Of a stretch of 64,000 nucleotides of DNA, positions 48,405 through 60,133 are shown in pieces. Both the position numbers and the translations under genes were made by a program. The stretch lies in contig NW_025335438.1 in assembly GCF_004798865.1 (NCBI RefSeq), forward strand, positions 14,192,931-14,256,930, written 5' to 3'. Every line of letters begins with the position of its first letter. The first letter of the stretch is position 1. Source of the DNA: Varanus komodoensis (Eukaryota; Chordata; Lepidosauria; Squamata; Varanidae). The notes below the pieces were generated by a model. The model did no database searches. It saw only the letters and a list, made by a program, of their open reading frames with translations, and was not told the DNA's origin.

Positions 48405-51400
48405 GCTAGGGAGGCAGACTTTGTTCTCCCCTGTTTGTTGATATAAAACAGTCAGAATGTTGTCGGAAGCTACTTGAATAACTTGTTCCCGAAGAGTATT
48501 CTTGAATGACCGAAGAGCTTTGAAGACTGCCAGCAGCTCTAGATAATTGATGTGTCTGGCAGCCTCATGATAGTCCCAGGTGCCTTGAGTGCGAAGGCCG
48601 GCACACAGAACTCCCCAGACTGTAAGGGAGGCATCAGTGAACAAAGTCAGTGCTGGATGAGGTGGGTGGAACAAAATCCCAACAGAGATTGCTTTGTATA
48701 GTCCACCATGACAGGGTCTGGAGAATGGAGGCTGGAAGACGAAGAGGCTGGTGAGGTGAGTCTCATTGAGGTTGGAAGAGGCCACTGAACCTAAGTTGGA
48801 GGGACCTCATCCATAATCTAGCATGTGGGACCACAGAGATCATGGAAGCCATGTGTCTGAGGAGCTTCTGTACCAATAGCACTGGAACAGTTCTGTCCAT
48901 GTGGATTTGCCAAATGGATACATGAAGATTCTCTTGTCATCGTTGAGGAAGGAAGGCTCTCGCAATCATAGAGTCGAGATGGGCTCCAATAAAATCGATG
49001 ATCTGTGAAGGAACAAGGCATGATTTTTCATAATTAATACATAGTCCCAAACCATCTAAGAGGGTGCATGTAATCCGAATCGACGATCGAAGGCCTTCAC
49101 TAGACGAGGAGACGATCAACCAGTTGTCCAGGTAAGGGTATACTTGAATTCCTTGGAGCTGGAGGTGTGCACACACCAAGGCCATGCATTTAGTAAAGAC
49201 CCATAGAGCAGTAGCAGTCTGAAAATGTTGTATTCAAACAGGTCAGAACCGACCATAAACCGAAGAAGATGCCTGTGAGACAGGTGGATGCTGATATGGA
49301 AATAAGCATCCTTTCCAAATTCCAAAGAAGTGAACCAATCCTCTCTCCTGAGCAACGGAAGGATGTTTTGAAGGGTAGTCATCCAAAATTTCTTAGTTTT
49401 GATGAATTTGTTGTTGCCATGTAAGTCCAATATCAGATGAAGACCACTGTCATGTTTCAGAACCATGAAATATCTCTAGAAGAAACCCCTTAGAGTGCAA
49501 GAGTTGTCAGATCGCTCCTTTACAAAGAAGCTGCTGATCTTCGTCTTTGAGAACCAATGGAGACGTATATTGGATTGATTCTGATGGGGGTATGGTATCA
49601 AACGTGATTCTATAACCGTGCTCCATGATGGATAGAACCCACTGATCAGATGTGATGGACTCCCAAATGGTGAGTCGACTTTGCAGTCGATTCCAAAAAG
49701 GAAGAGGGGAGGGTGGGTTCAGGAGAGGAGAAAAGGTTCGCTCAGTCCGTCAACACTGGCGCTTATCTGAATCTGGGTGGCGACAGCTCTGCAGATAGTG
49801 CTGCGGTGGATGCTTTCGGCATTGTTGACAAGGCTGAAGCTGCTGCTGGCCAGAGGATTGTGTGTACAGTTGATACCGGTAAGAGGGATGGGACCAAGAT
49901 GACTTATGTCTAGGCTGGTTGGAGACTTCCATCCAATGAGCAGTCACACGTGATTCGTGAATCGTCTTCAGCTTGTGATCTGTCCTGGCGTTGAACAGCC
50001 CCGAGTCGTCGAATGGCATGTTCTCAATGCAACACTTTGTCTCCTCCGGAAAGTTGCAGTTCCAGAGCCAGGCATGGTGATAGAGGGCTACAGCACCAAT
50101 GAGGGTCTTCAAGTTGCAATCGACATGATGTCTCACCATAGAAAGTGTTGGATCGACATCTGCATCGCCTCTTTGGTGAAAATACAGGCCAGGTCCCTCT
50201 GCTGCTCCGGAAGCAATGCTGTAATATTCTCCAGCTTTTGCATGAGAAAATACTGGTAGCGAGCCTGCGTTGCCTCATAATTGGAGATTACTGGAGGCCG
50301 AGACCTGTGGCGGCATAAATACAGCAGGCCATCATGTTGATCTTCCGCCCTTCCTTGTTGCAAGGAGTGGTGTGTTCCCTGGACTCACGATCCTGGGACG
50401 ACTCCATGACAATCGAGTTCGGTCTCGGGTGGCACAGGAGAAATGGGATGTCCTGCTCACGAACTCGATACATGGATTCGTAACATCGTGAAGTCAGCTG
50501 CAGCTGGTTGGGGAAGTTCCACGGTTCCATCATCACCTGACAAAGCGTGATGATGAGTGGCAAAATGATCGCGGCGGATTGTTCTCTTTTGACAATATTA
50601 TAGAACTTGTCAGTACTGGGATCAAAGCGGTGCTGGGCTTCAATCTCCAGTGACCTCGCCAATCTCACCATCAGTTCCCCAAACGACTCCTCGGATAAGC
50701 TGGGACCTTGAGTGGTGTTCACTGCATCCGGTGAAGTGGACGCTACATCGGAGTCCTCCGACTCAGAATCATAATGGAGCAGAGGACTGGAGGAGGAGCT
50801 GGCCAGCAAGGAAGGGTGCCTGGACTGAGCTGCCCCGGACATCAATGGAGTGTCCCTTGGGACCGGAGATAGAGTATGCTGGCGTAGTCATCCCATGGTT
50901 AACGATGGGCAGATCCATGTGATGCTTGCACCCATTCTCTGGAGGGACGGATAGAGGCTAGCTGCTGATATTGCACCTGCTGAGGTGGGGTCCTCGGGGA
51001 AGCCTCAGGTGATGGCTGTGGTGTAGGCGAGCATGCCATTGGAGCAGCCATCTTTGGAGATTCCCGGATTTCTCCATCAGAGATTGATCCCAACATGCTG
51101 CCTCCTGGTGTTTTGGCGAGGACAGAACAGAAGGAGCAACCCGTCGCGGGGACCCTGGTGGAGTCACCTGCATCGCCAATTGGAGAGCCAGTCCGGTTGG
51201 TGTCGGTACTGAAGCGGCCATCAGGACTGAGGGAGCAGACGAACCCGAATCATGGTGTCGGGGCTGATTGGCTTTCTTGGTTTTGTGAGCCGTCTTGTCT
51301 GCCTTTTCCTTCTTAGGCTTCTTATGGCCCGAGGACTTGTCTGATCCACTGTGTTTCCTCATCTCCTTTTGTTTGTGAGGAGATTTAGAGGAGCACTTGC

Positions 51401-51933
51401 CGTCCGGCAGAGTAGCACCATCAGCTGATGGGCAGGGTGGAGGGGCAGCCGAAGAGGAGGGCTGCACAGTGGATTGGCCTGCCAGTTGATCCGACTGAAG
51501 CAGGGCCTGGTCCCAGAAGAATTTGTGCAGGTGGTTCTGTCGGTTTTTCCACACCTGCTTGGTAAAGGCCTGGCAATGACTGCATTTATCAGTCCTGTGT
51601 CCTTCTCCAAGACAAAGCAGGCACAGGTCGTGTGGATCAGTAGGAGACATCTTAGACCCACACTGAGAACACTTGCGGAAACCCGCACGCTGAGCCATCA
51701 AGAATGAAAAAGGAGAAGATAGCGAAGCTGAGAAATGTAGGAAGAGAAAAACTTTTTTGGGGGGAGGGAAGGGAAAAAGGGGAGATGTGAAGAAAACTTC
51801 TAACAGGGAGGGACAAATAACTTGGAAATCTTAACAAGAAAGTTAAGAGAACAACGGTTTAAGGGAGGATACACAATACAGCTACGAACTGAGAGACGAA
51901 AGGCTCGAGGCACAGCGAACGGCGGTCGCAAGA

Positions 51934-52059
51934 AGACTGAGGAAATGGTGGGCACTCCGCCTTCTTATACTGTAGGGTGGGGAGGGGTGCAGAGTTCCCA
52001 CCAAAACCATTAAGCATTTAAATCTTCCCAGCTACAGACACTGCGCAGGCACAGCACCC
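51934..52059. repeat. DIRS-like element, inverted terminal repeat (5' side)
   Basis: Inverted partner of 40851-40974. The element's 5' end continues a little further, to about 52094, where the sequence pairs with the internal complementary region at 41214-41251. Confidence 0.85.
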
Positions 52060-52094
52060 ATCTGTGTGATGCGCAGAGGCCATGACGAAGAACC

Positions 52095-53640
52095 ACCACA
52101 AGTTGGGGTGGTTGCACAAGCTGGTCCCTGCAGGCACCATGGCTCATAAATCTATTCCGTGTTTTTTTGCAGAGGCAATTTTTTTTTTCTATTAGGTCTA
52201 CAACAGTTGTATCGCAAGACTATTCAGCCAAAAGAAATTTGGGTGAAATCTAGTGCAGCACTATTAGCAAAAACAAAGTCAATAAAAGCATATTCATGAA
52301 ACTAGGTTATTAATTAGCAGCTATCCTAAGTTGGTTTGCATACCACTTGGCAGTATAAATACTGAATACTTCATCTAAAAACAAATCCCACTTTGTTTAG
52401 AAGGTTCACAGCAGATGGAATGTATGGATGTGTAAAATCTGTATTATTTCATTTATAGGGAAGTAAGTCCCAATGGAGTTCAGTGGTACCTATTCCCATG
52501 TATGTATGTATGTGTAGAATTGCAGCCTTAATTTAGCTAAGTCTTAATGTTTCAGAGGAAGAGCTTACATAGTGATTACTACTATTTCTAGCAACACCCA
52601 CTGGCTATTTCTGTATGAATATCAGGATATTACTCTAGTATAAAAGGTTTTTCTTCAAGAATCAACAAAGTACATTATACTATATTAATTTTGAATACTA
52701 GCTTGATTTGGATTAAGAATATAAATTCCTTAATATGTTATGGATTTAAGAAACAAGGCTTCACTTTCATTTTACTTTCTTTACTATTTTAGGGTTTTAA
52801 AATTGTCTTTGCTTTCAATGCCTTTATTGCATCTGTAAATTATACTGTAAAAGAAATGTATTTTCTCTGAGATTTTTTATCTTATTATTTATATATCACC
52901 CCATTTCCATGTGCCTTCAAACTCAAATACACAGAAATCAGGTTTCCACTGTTATTTAGTTTTAATAAGGTGTGTTATTCTTTCTTGTTATTGTTCACCA
53001 CTCCTGAATCTGTTTATTTGTGGTGTGGCATCTACCTGTTCTATATAAATAAATAAAATCAATGAAAATGCCACACATACTGAGTAAGTGTAGAATACCC
53101 TTCTGTAGTTTCAAAAGAGAGCTATTAATGTACCATCTACAAAATGTGCAAACTTTTTTCCATGTGTGTATGTAAAGGCTAATCATACTTTTGCAACTCT
53201 GTCATGATGCTGGATTCCTATTAATTCTCACGCTGTGACTTTGGTAGTACCATGGGCTTCCGAATTTGCTTTTGATCTATTCTGAAAGCAGATTTCACAC
53301 TTTCTTTAGCACTGGTTATGACTAATACAGCTACAAATGTTGGGATGACAAATGAAAGGAAGTAATTAATGCAAATAATTTTTCTCATTAGAGTGAGAGA
53401 TGAAAAGTATTAGCTTGTTCCTGAAATACTACTTTACCATGTCTTCAGTCATACTCCTTTTAATGTACAGTAATTTTATACAGAACTGACACATTCTTCT
53501 ATAGCTAAAAATATGTGCAAAGAATGGAAATATGTATAGCTGGGGATGTTAGAAGACTGTCTAGTAAGGACTCCAAAAATCTAGAAGCAGCTCTGATGTC
53601 AGGATCTGTAATCCACTGATGGAAGGTACCTCTGCACAAT
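52095..53640. other. NKAIN3 intron sequence, no gene recognised
   Basis: AT-rich. A 'gggaagtaagtcccaatgg' segment near 52458 belongs to a short palindromic repeat family also near 61865. Nothing else recognised. Confidence 0.35.
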
Positions 53641-53925
53641 TTTCAGTGATGTCGCCCAACCCTCCCCTATCCCCTGACCACAGCTCAGGCTATTAAACAG
53701 AAGAGGAGGAGGAGCTCTTGGTCATGTGGTCCTGCTGGGGTGTAGGCCTTCGGAGGTGCCCATGCTTACCTCCAGTGCGAGTGAGTGAAGGTTCATCCTT
53801 TTGTCAGTACTTGCTTTCCCAGTGTAAATGATCCATTGAACCTGATCTTTGGCTCACTGAGAAAAACTGAGAAGTACAGTGAGCCACCCCGAGGCTTCTG
53901 CGAATGGGGCAGCATAGAAGTCCCA

Positions 53926-53976
<51 letters not shown>

Positions 53977-53979
53977 ATG
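53640..53979 (+). mobile_element. L2-like LINE 3' end with (AAAT)n tail
   Basis: The segment 'gtgagccaccccgaggcttc' then 'gaatggggcagcatagaagt' is an L2-type 3' terminus, and it runs into an (AAAT)n tail at 53926-53979. The upstream limit is uncertain. Confidence 0.6.
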
Positions 53980-55074
53980 GGATTTCAACTCTTTCTGAAT
54001 ATCTTGCTATCTTTGATTAATTAATGGGAAATTTTGGGTAATGGAATTGGGACCTCACACATAAGCTGTGACCAAAGAAATATGGTTTTCCCATAAATCA
54101 GCAATCTATGTGCATATGCACAAGCCTTTAAAACTAATCGCAAAATATGTCTTCAGTGTAAATAGCAATGTGACATGGAATCCAGAAAAAGCAGTAGCTT
54201 TAAGGAATGTTCCTTCATGCACTGGATGCCCTTTTAAATGTGTTCATTGGCTGATCCATGACCATATCTATGTAAGATGTGCATGTCAATCAAAGAAGTT
54301 GCTGTTTATTTATTTTTAAGTCTTCTTGACTGATTTCAGTCCATGAATATTGGTGAGATGAATAATACAGGGATATTTCATTTAAGAGAGTCTTAATGGC
54401 CAGTAACTTTAGGTTTACTCTACGCTGAATTAAGCCATAGTCTCACAGAGTGTTCACAGCTTCCAAAGCAGAAGCTGTGCATGTCTAATATGTAAATAAA
54501 TACTCAGCTCTTATAGATACTAATGCAGTTTAGAGAAAATACTAATACATTTTTAGAACTGGCTGGGAAGTGCTGTACATTGTAGGTTTTGTTTGTTTGT
54601 TTTGTGTGTGTGTGTTTTGCCTAAGCCTGCACTGGATTGCAACCTTAAAGAGATATTCACAGAGAGCCTGAATTATTCTTTTTCAAGGGTTATGCTGACC
54701 TCTAAAATAGAACTATGCAAAGCATGGTAAGCATATCAGAACATTCTTGTAAAAATACTTGATAAAATCATGATGAAATTGAATACTAGAATGCCTTCTT
54801 CCTTCTTTTTCTTCTTCATTTCCTTTCTCCTCCTCCTCCTTCTTCTTGTTCTTTTCTTCCTCTTCTTCATATTATGTTATTTAATACTAGCAGTCAGAAA
54901 CAATGTCCAAGTAGGAAGGGAAATGGAGATGGACCACAGGTGGCTATGAGTGGTCAGGATTATATTACACTGTAGACAACTAATGCTGCACCAGGAAATA
55001 GATTTGTTCCAATATCAATGTTTCCTGCTGTAAATTCACATAACATATGTAAATTCACATACTCTCACATAATG
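53980..55074. other. NKAIN3 intron sequence, no gene recognised
   Basis: A pyrimidine-rich (TTC/CTC) run lies near 54790-54870. Nothing else recognised. Confidence 0.35.
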
Positions 55075-55580
55075 CTGGTCCTCTACCAGCTCCACTGGCT
55101 TCTAGTTGAAGTCCGGGCCCAAATCAAGGTGCTGGTTTTGATCTATAAAGCCCTAAACAGCTTGGGATCAGGATACCTGAAGTAATATCTCCTTCCTTAT
55201 ATGCCCTCATGTCCCTTAAGATCTATGGGAGAAGCCCTACTCCGGAAACCCTCTCTAAGAGATGTAAAAAGGTCATCAACTCAGAGCAGGGCCTTCTCTG
55301 TTGTGGTGCCCAGACTCTGCAATGTACTCCCCAGTGAGGTATGCCAGGTGCCAGGTTTATACTCTTCGGTGCCAGGCTAAAACCTTTTTATTTAAACACT
55401 ATTTTAAACTCTAGTAGCTTTTAAGTTTAGTCACTCTGTTTGGTTTATTGTTTTGCTCTGTTTTATTATTGAAATTGTTGTTTTAATTGTCCTTTTCAAT
55501 ATTGTAAGCCTGCCTGAGATCTTGTACAATAGGATGGCATACAAAAGCTTTTAATATAATATAAATAAATAAATAAATAT
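55075..55580 (+). mobile_element. L2-clade LINE 3' end
   Basis: It encodes the C-terminal L2 stretch LQLHWLLVEVRAQIKVLVLI, then YKALNSLGSGYL with a stop, and has the L2 3' UTR ending in an (AAAT)n tail near 55560-55578. Heavily 5'-truncated. Confidence 0.8.
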
Positions 55581-56065
55581 TTTAGGAGCATATTTATTAT
55601 GTAGTTGATGATTATGGTTTTACCTCACATTTTAAGGCATATACCCTTGCACAATGGCTCATGTACAACAACAAATATAATGAAACAAAATGGCAGGTTA
55701 TTAAAATATTAGTAATGTATTTGTGTCTCCTTCATGGATCACTGCCTTGTTGTGGTGAAGGGGCTTGCATAGCTCAATAAAGCTATGAGCTATGCCATGC
55801 AGGGCCACCCAAGACAGACAGGTCATAGCAGAGAGCTCTGACAAAATGTGATCCACTGGAGAAGGAAATGGCAACCCATTCCAGTATCTTTGCCATGAAA
55901 ACCCCATGGATAGTACCAAAAGGCAAAAAGATATGACGCAGGAAGATGAGCCCTTCATGTCGGAACGTGTCCAATATGCTACTGGGGAAGAGCGGAGGGC
56001 TAGTACTAGTAGCTCCAGAAAGAATGAAGTGACTGGGCCATAGCCGAAAGGACACTCAGTTGCAG

Positions 56066-59000
56066 ATGTATCTGGTGGTGAAAGGAGAGACTGATGCTGT
56101 AAAGATCTATACTCCATAGGAACCTGGAATGTAAGATCCATGAATCAACGCAAGCTGGATGTGGTCAAACAAGAGATGACAAGATTGAACATCAACATAG
56201 AAACATAGAAACAGAGCGAGTCAGAAGGGGTCTCCCGGGCCATCTAGTCTGACCTCTGGCACCAGCCAGCTTCCGCTCAAGACATGCCCACCATGTGGAC
56301 GTCCAGCATATCCTTGAACACCCGTACTGATGCGGCCTCAACGACCTCTCGTGGAAGCCCATTCCACACCCTCGGGGTCCTAACAGTCAGGAAATGCTTC
56401 CTGGCATCCAAATGGAACCTTGACTCCCTGATCTTTGCTCCGTTGGAGTGCGTTCTGCCTTCCTCTGCAGGGGAGAACAGGTCTCTACCCATCTCCATGT
56501 GACATCCCCTCACATACCTGTATGCCGTCAATATATCCCCTTTCTCTCCTTTTCTCCAGGCTGAAGAGACCCAGTTCCCTCAGTCTCGCCTCATACGGCA
56601 TCCCCTGGAAACCGGCCACCAACCTTGTGGCCCTACGCTGCACTGACTCTAACCTGGCTATATCTGTAATGAGGGGCCCAAAACTGAGCACAATACTCCA
56701 GTTGCGGGCACACTACAGTCGTGTAGAGTGGTAGTAATACCTCTCTTGATCTAGAAGCCACACTTCTGGCTATGCAACCAAAGGTGGCATTCGCCCTCTT
56801 GACCACCGCATCACACTGCTGACTCATGTTTAGCCTGCAGTCAACCAGTACCCTGAGGTCCCTTTCACAAGTGCTGCTCTCCAGCCACTTATCACCTAAC
56901 TTGTGCTTATGACAGCTATTCCTATGCCCCAAGTGCAAGACCTTGCACTTATCCACATTGAATGCCATCCTGTTGTCTCCTGCCCACTTCCATAGTCTGT
57001 CCAGATCCTTTTGTCCAGCCTGTTCAGATCCTTCCATATTCTGTCCAAACATCTTAGGAATCAGTGAACTAAAATGGACAGGAATGGGTGAATTTAATTC
57101 AGATGACCATCAGGTATACTACTGTGGGCAAGAATCCCTCAGAAGAAATGGAGTAGCTTTCATAGTCAATAAAAGAGTAGGAAAAGCAGTACTGGGATAC
57201 AATCTCCAAAATGACAGAATGATCTCGGTTCAAATCCAAGGCAAACCATTCAACATCACAGTAGTCCAAGTCTATGCCCCAACCACTGGTGCTGAAGAGG
57301 CTGAAGCTGACTGGTTCTATGAAGGCGTACAACATCTTCTAGTATTAACACCCAAAAATGATGTCCTTATTATCATGGGGGAAAGGAATGCTAAAGTAGG
57401 AAGCCAAAGGATAACTGGAATAACAGGCAAGTTTGGCCTTGGAGTACAAAATGAAGCAGGGCACAGGCTGGTAGAATTCTGCCAAGAGAATATGATGGTC
57501 ATAGCAAACACTCTTTTCCAACAACCCAAGAGACGACTCTACACATGGACATCACCAGACAGTCAATCTGATTTCTGTGTTGACCATGTGCTCTGCAGCC
57601 AAAGATGGAGAAGCTCTATGCAGTCAGTAAAAACTAGACCAGGAGCTGACTGTGGCTCAGATCATGAGCTTCTGGTTGCAAAATTTAGGCTTAAGTTGAG
57701 GAAAGTAGGGAAAAGCACTAGGCCACTCAGGTATGACCTAAATCATATCCCTGATGAATATACAGTAGAGGTGACAAATAGATTTCAGGAATTAGATCTG
57801 ATAGACAGAGTGCCTGAAGAACTTTGGACAGAGGTTCACAACATTGTACAAGAGGTAGCAACTAAAACCATCCCAAAGAAAAAGAAATGCAAGAAAGCAA
57901 AATGGCTGTCTGAGGAAGCTTTACAAATAGCTGAGGAAAGAAGGGAAGCGAAAGGCAATGGAGAAAAGGAAAGTTACACCCAATTGAATGCAGAATTCCA
58001 GAGAATAGCTAGAAGAGATAAGAATGCCTTCTTAAATGAACAGTGCAAAGAAATAGAAGAAAACAACAGAATGGGGAGGACCAGAGATCTCTTCAGGAAA
58101 ATTGGAGATATGAAGGGAACGTTTCATGCAAAGATGGGCATGATAAAGGACCAAAATGGCAGGGACCTAACAGAGGCAGAAGAGATTAAGAAGAGATGGC
58201 AAGATTACACAGAGGAACTATACAAGAAAGAGCTTAACATCCCTGATAACCACGATGGGGTGATCACTGACCTCGAGCCAGACATCCTGGAATGTGAAGT
58301 CAAATGGGCCTTAGGAAGTGTGGGCAACAACAAAGCTAGTGGAGGCAACAGTATTCCAGCTGAGCTGTTCAAAATCTTAAAAGATGATGCAGTAAAAGTG
58401 CTACACTCAATATGCCAGCAAATTTGGAAAACTCAGCAGTGGCCACAGGATTGGAAAAGGTCAGTTTACATTCCAATCCCAAAGCAGGGCAATGCCAAAG
58501 AATGTTCAAACTACCGCACCATTGCACATGCTAGAAAAGTTATGCTCAAAATCCTACAAGCTAGGCTCCAGCAGTATGTGGTCCGAGAACTACCAGAAGT
58601 ACAGGCAGGATTTCGAAGAGGGAGAGGAACTAGGAGAAAGCTAGGGAGTTCCAGAAAAACATCTACTTCTGCTTCACTGACTATGCTAAAGTCTTTGATT
58701 GTGTGGATCACAACAAAGTGTGGCAAGTTCTTAAAGAGATGGGAGTACCAGACCATCTTATTTGTCTCTTGAGAAACCTATATGTGGGTCAAGAAGCAAC
58801 AGTGAGAACTGGACACAGAACCACTGATTGGTTCAAAATTGAGAAAGGAATTTGGCAAGGCTGTATACTATCTCCCTGCCTATTTAACTTATATGCAGAG
58901 CGCATCATGAGAAAGGTGGGGCTAGATGAATCATCAGTTGGAATTCAGATTGCTGGGAGAAATATCAACAACCTCAGATATGCAGATGATACCACTCTCA

Positions 59001-59749
59001 TGGCAGAAAGTGAAGAGGAACCAAAGAGCCTGTTGATGCAGGTGAAGGAGGAGAGCACAAAAGTTGGCTTGAAACTCAACATTAAGAAAACTAAGATCAT
59101 GGCATCTGGTCCTCTCACTTCCTGGCAAATAGATGGGGAAGAAATGGAGGTAGTGACAGATTTTATTTTCCTGGGCTCCAAGATCACTGGAGACAGGGAC
59201 TGCCACCAAGAAATTAAAAGACGCTTGCTCCTGGGGAGGAAAGCTATGGCAAATCTAGACAGCATACTGAAAAGGAGAGCTATCACCCTGCCAGCAAAAG
59301 TGCGTATAGTCAAGGCTATGGTTTTCCCATTTGCAATGTATGGCTGTGAAATTTGGACCATAAGGAAGGCTGAGCGCTGAAGAATTGCGGCCTTCGAACT
59401 GTGGTGCTGTTGGAGACTCCTGCGAGTCCCTTGGACTGCAAGGCGATCAAACCGGTCAGTCCTAGAGCAGATCCACCCTGACTGCTCTTTACAAGGCCAG
59501 ATCCTGAAGATGAAACTCAAATACTTTGGCCACCTAATGAGAAGGAAAGACTCCCTGGAGAAGAGCCTAATGCTGGGCACAATAGATGGCAAAAGAAGAA
59601 GGGGACGGCAGAGAATGAGGTGGCTAGATGGAGTCACTGAAGCAGTTGGTGTGAGCTTGAATGGACTCCGGGGGATGGTGGTGGACAGGAAAGCCTGGAG
59701 GAATGTTGTCTATGGGGTCACGAAGGGTCGGACACAACTTCGCGACTAA
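56066..59749 (+). pseudogene. BovB endonuclease-reverse transcriptase ORF, broken
   Basis: The ORF would begin MYLVVKG (56066). After an early frame change the endonuclease reads GTWNVRSMNQRKLDVVKQEM, then the CR1 insertion, then ILGISELKWTGMGEFNSDDH. The catalytic GDWN block reads GERN (compare GDWN in the copy at 4.1 kb), while SDHELL is kept. The reverse transcriptase includes EVQAGFRRGRGTR. A small deletion and frameshift follow near 58630, removing the DQIANIRWIIEKA-like segment. The second half is KVWQVLKEMGVPDHL to NNLRYADDTTLMAESEEEPK (YADD kept). A CGA-to-TGA type stop at 59378 precedes the C-terminal domain, which runs to a stop at 59747-59749. Confidence 0.9.
56199..57047 (-). mobile_element. 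CR1 LINE inserted into BovB
   Basis: AACAT occurs on both sides (56194-56198 and 57048-57052), and BovB resumes right after it. On the - strand it encodes the CR1 reverse-transcriptase end: [46 protein letters not shown] and [20 protein letters not shown]. The C-terminal RVWNGLPREVVEAASVRVFK and the 3' terminus ending 'gctctgtttctatgtttct' follow. It is 849 bases, 5'-truncated. The coding part is nearly open but in more than one frame. Confidence 0.92.
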
Positions 59750-60072
59750 CAACAAAAAATGTATTTGTGTATATTATATTTTGATATAGTGAAGAATTGT
59801 TAAATCACAAGATTATTAAAATGGTATAAACATTAGTACTAAGTTAAAGTAAAGATGGTAGCAGCATAGGAAACCTATGCAAATGCATGACTCCACTTAT
59901 TCATATTGATCACACAACACAGGTTTGTTTGGAACAGAGCCACTTTTGTGAGAAGGAAAGGTGCTGTGTACTACATGGCTGTCTCATTCCATATAGTTGA
60001 CTGTTAGCATAATACTAAATCTCACCCCAGGACTGGAGCTCCAGAGATGGGTAGGTGTGTATCAGTACTTAC

Positions 60073-60133
60073 AGCTGTCCTCTTCTTCCATAAACACACT
60101 GATCACATAGCAGGCATAAACAAAACCAATCAA
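60073..60133 (-). CDS. NKAIN3: NKAIN3 exon encoding last membrane segment and EEEDS
   Basis: On the - strand a good acceptor (TCTTTCCACAG) precedes [20 protein letters not shown], and the exon ends one base into a codon at a consensus GTAAGT donor. NKAIN proteins share (L/V)GFVYACYV...EEED(S/T) at the end of the last transmembrane helix. Human NKAIN3 has [20 protein letters not shown] as I recall it. The match and the position next to GGH identify NKAIN3 rather than a paralogue. If the donor is not used, a stop follows after three codons (S-C-K-Y-stop), giving a short tail. The preceding exon is outside the window. Confidence 0.92.

Larger units (their letters stand above)
40845..52094 (-). 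mobile_element. DIRS-like tyrosine-recombinase retroelement, fossil, with nested Gypsy
   Basis: Reading from about 52094 down to 40845, the parts come in DIRS order. A gag-like region with a CxxC zinc-binding stretch lies near 51.7-50.0 kb, and reverse transcriptase near 49.5-48.9 kb. RNase H follows near 48.8-48.4 kb (LFTDASLTVWGVLCAG) and resumes near 42.9 kb (LLAIHLAGTDNEEADALSRQ). A tyrosine recombinase lies near 42.0-41.3 kb (SARRASELCAL; HSTRAVVASSAFSAGILLHD; WTTPCTFARHY). Inverted terminal repeats and an internal complementary region are present, and there is no integrase of its own. A Ty3/Gypsy element interrupts it. Without that insert it is about 5.8 kb, so both ends seem kept. It is broken, with many breaks. 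Confidence 0.88.
55727..59757 (+). mobile_element. Full-length BovB (RTE) LINE with 13-bp TSD and nested CR1
   Basis: The element is flanked by perfect copies of AATGTATTTGTGT (55714-55726 and 59758-59770). It starts with the same 5' sequence as the copy ending at 5592 and ends 'cgcgactaacaac' plus a short A-rich tail. Without the CR1 inside it, it is about 3.18 kb, the usual full length of BovB. It lies antisense to NKAIN3 in one of its introns. It is inactive: the reading frame is shifted and has stops, and a CR1 interrupts it. Confidence 0.95.

Noticed and set aside
56943-57052. N-terminal part of the 609-codon frame leading into BovB endonuclease
   Set aside because: It is antisense CR1 sequence read through into BovB by chance and is not part of any protein.
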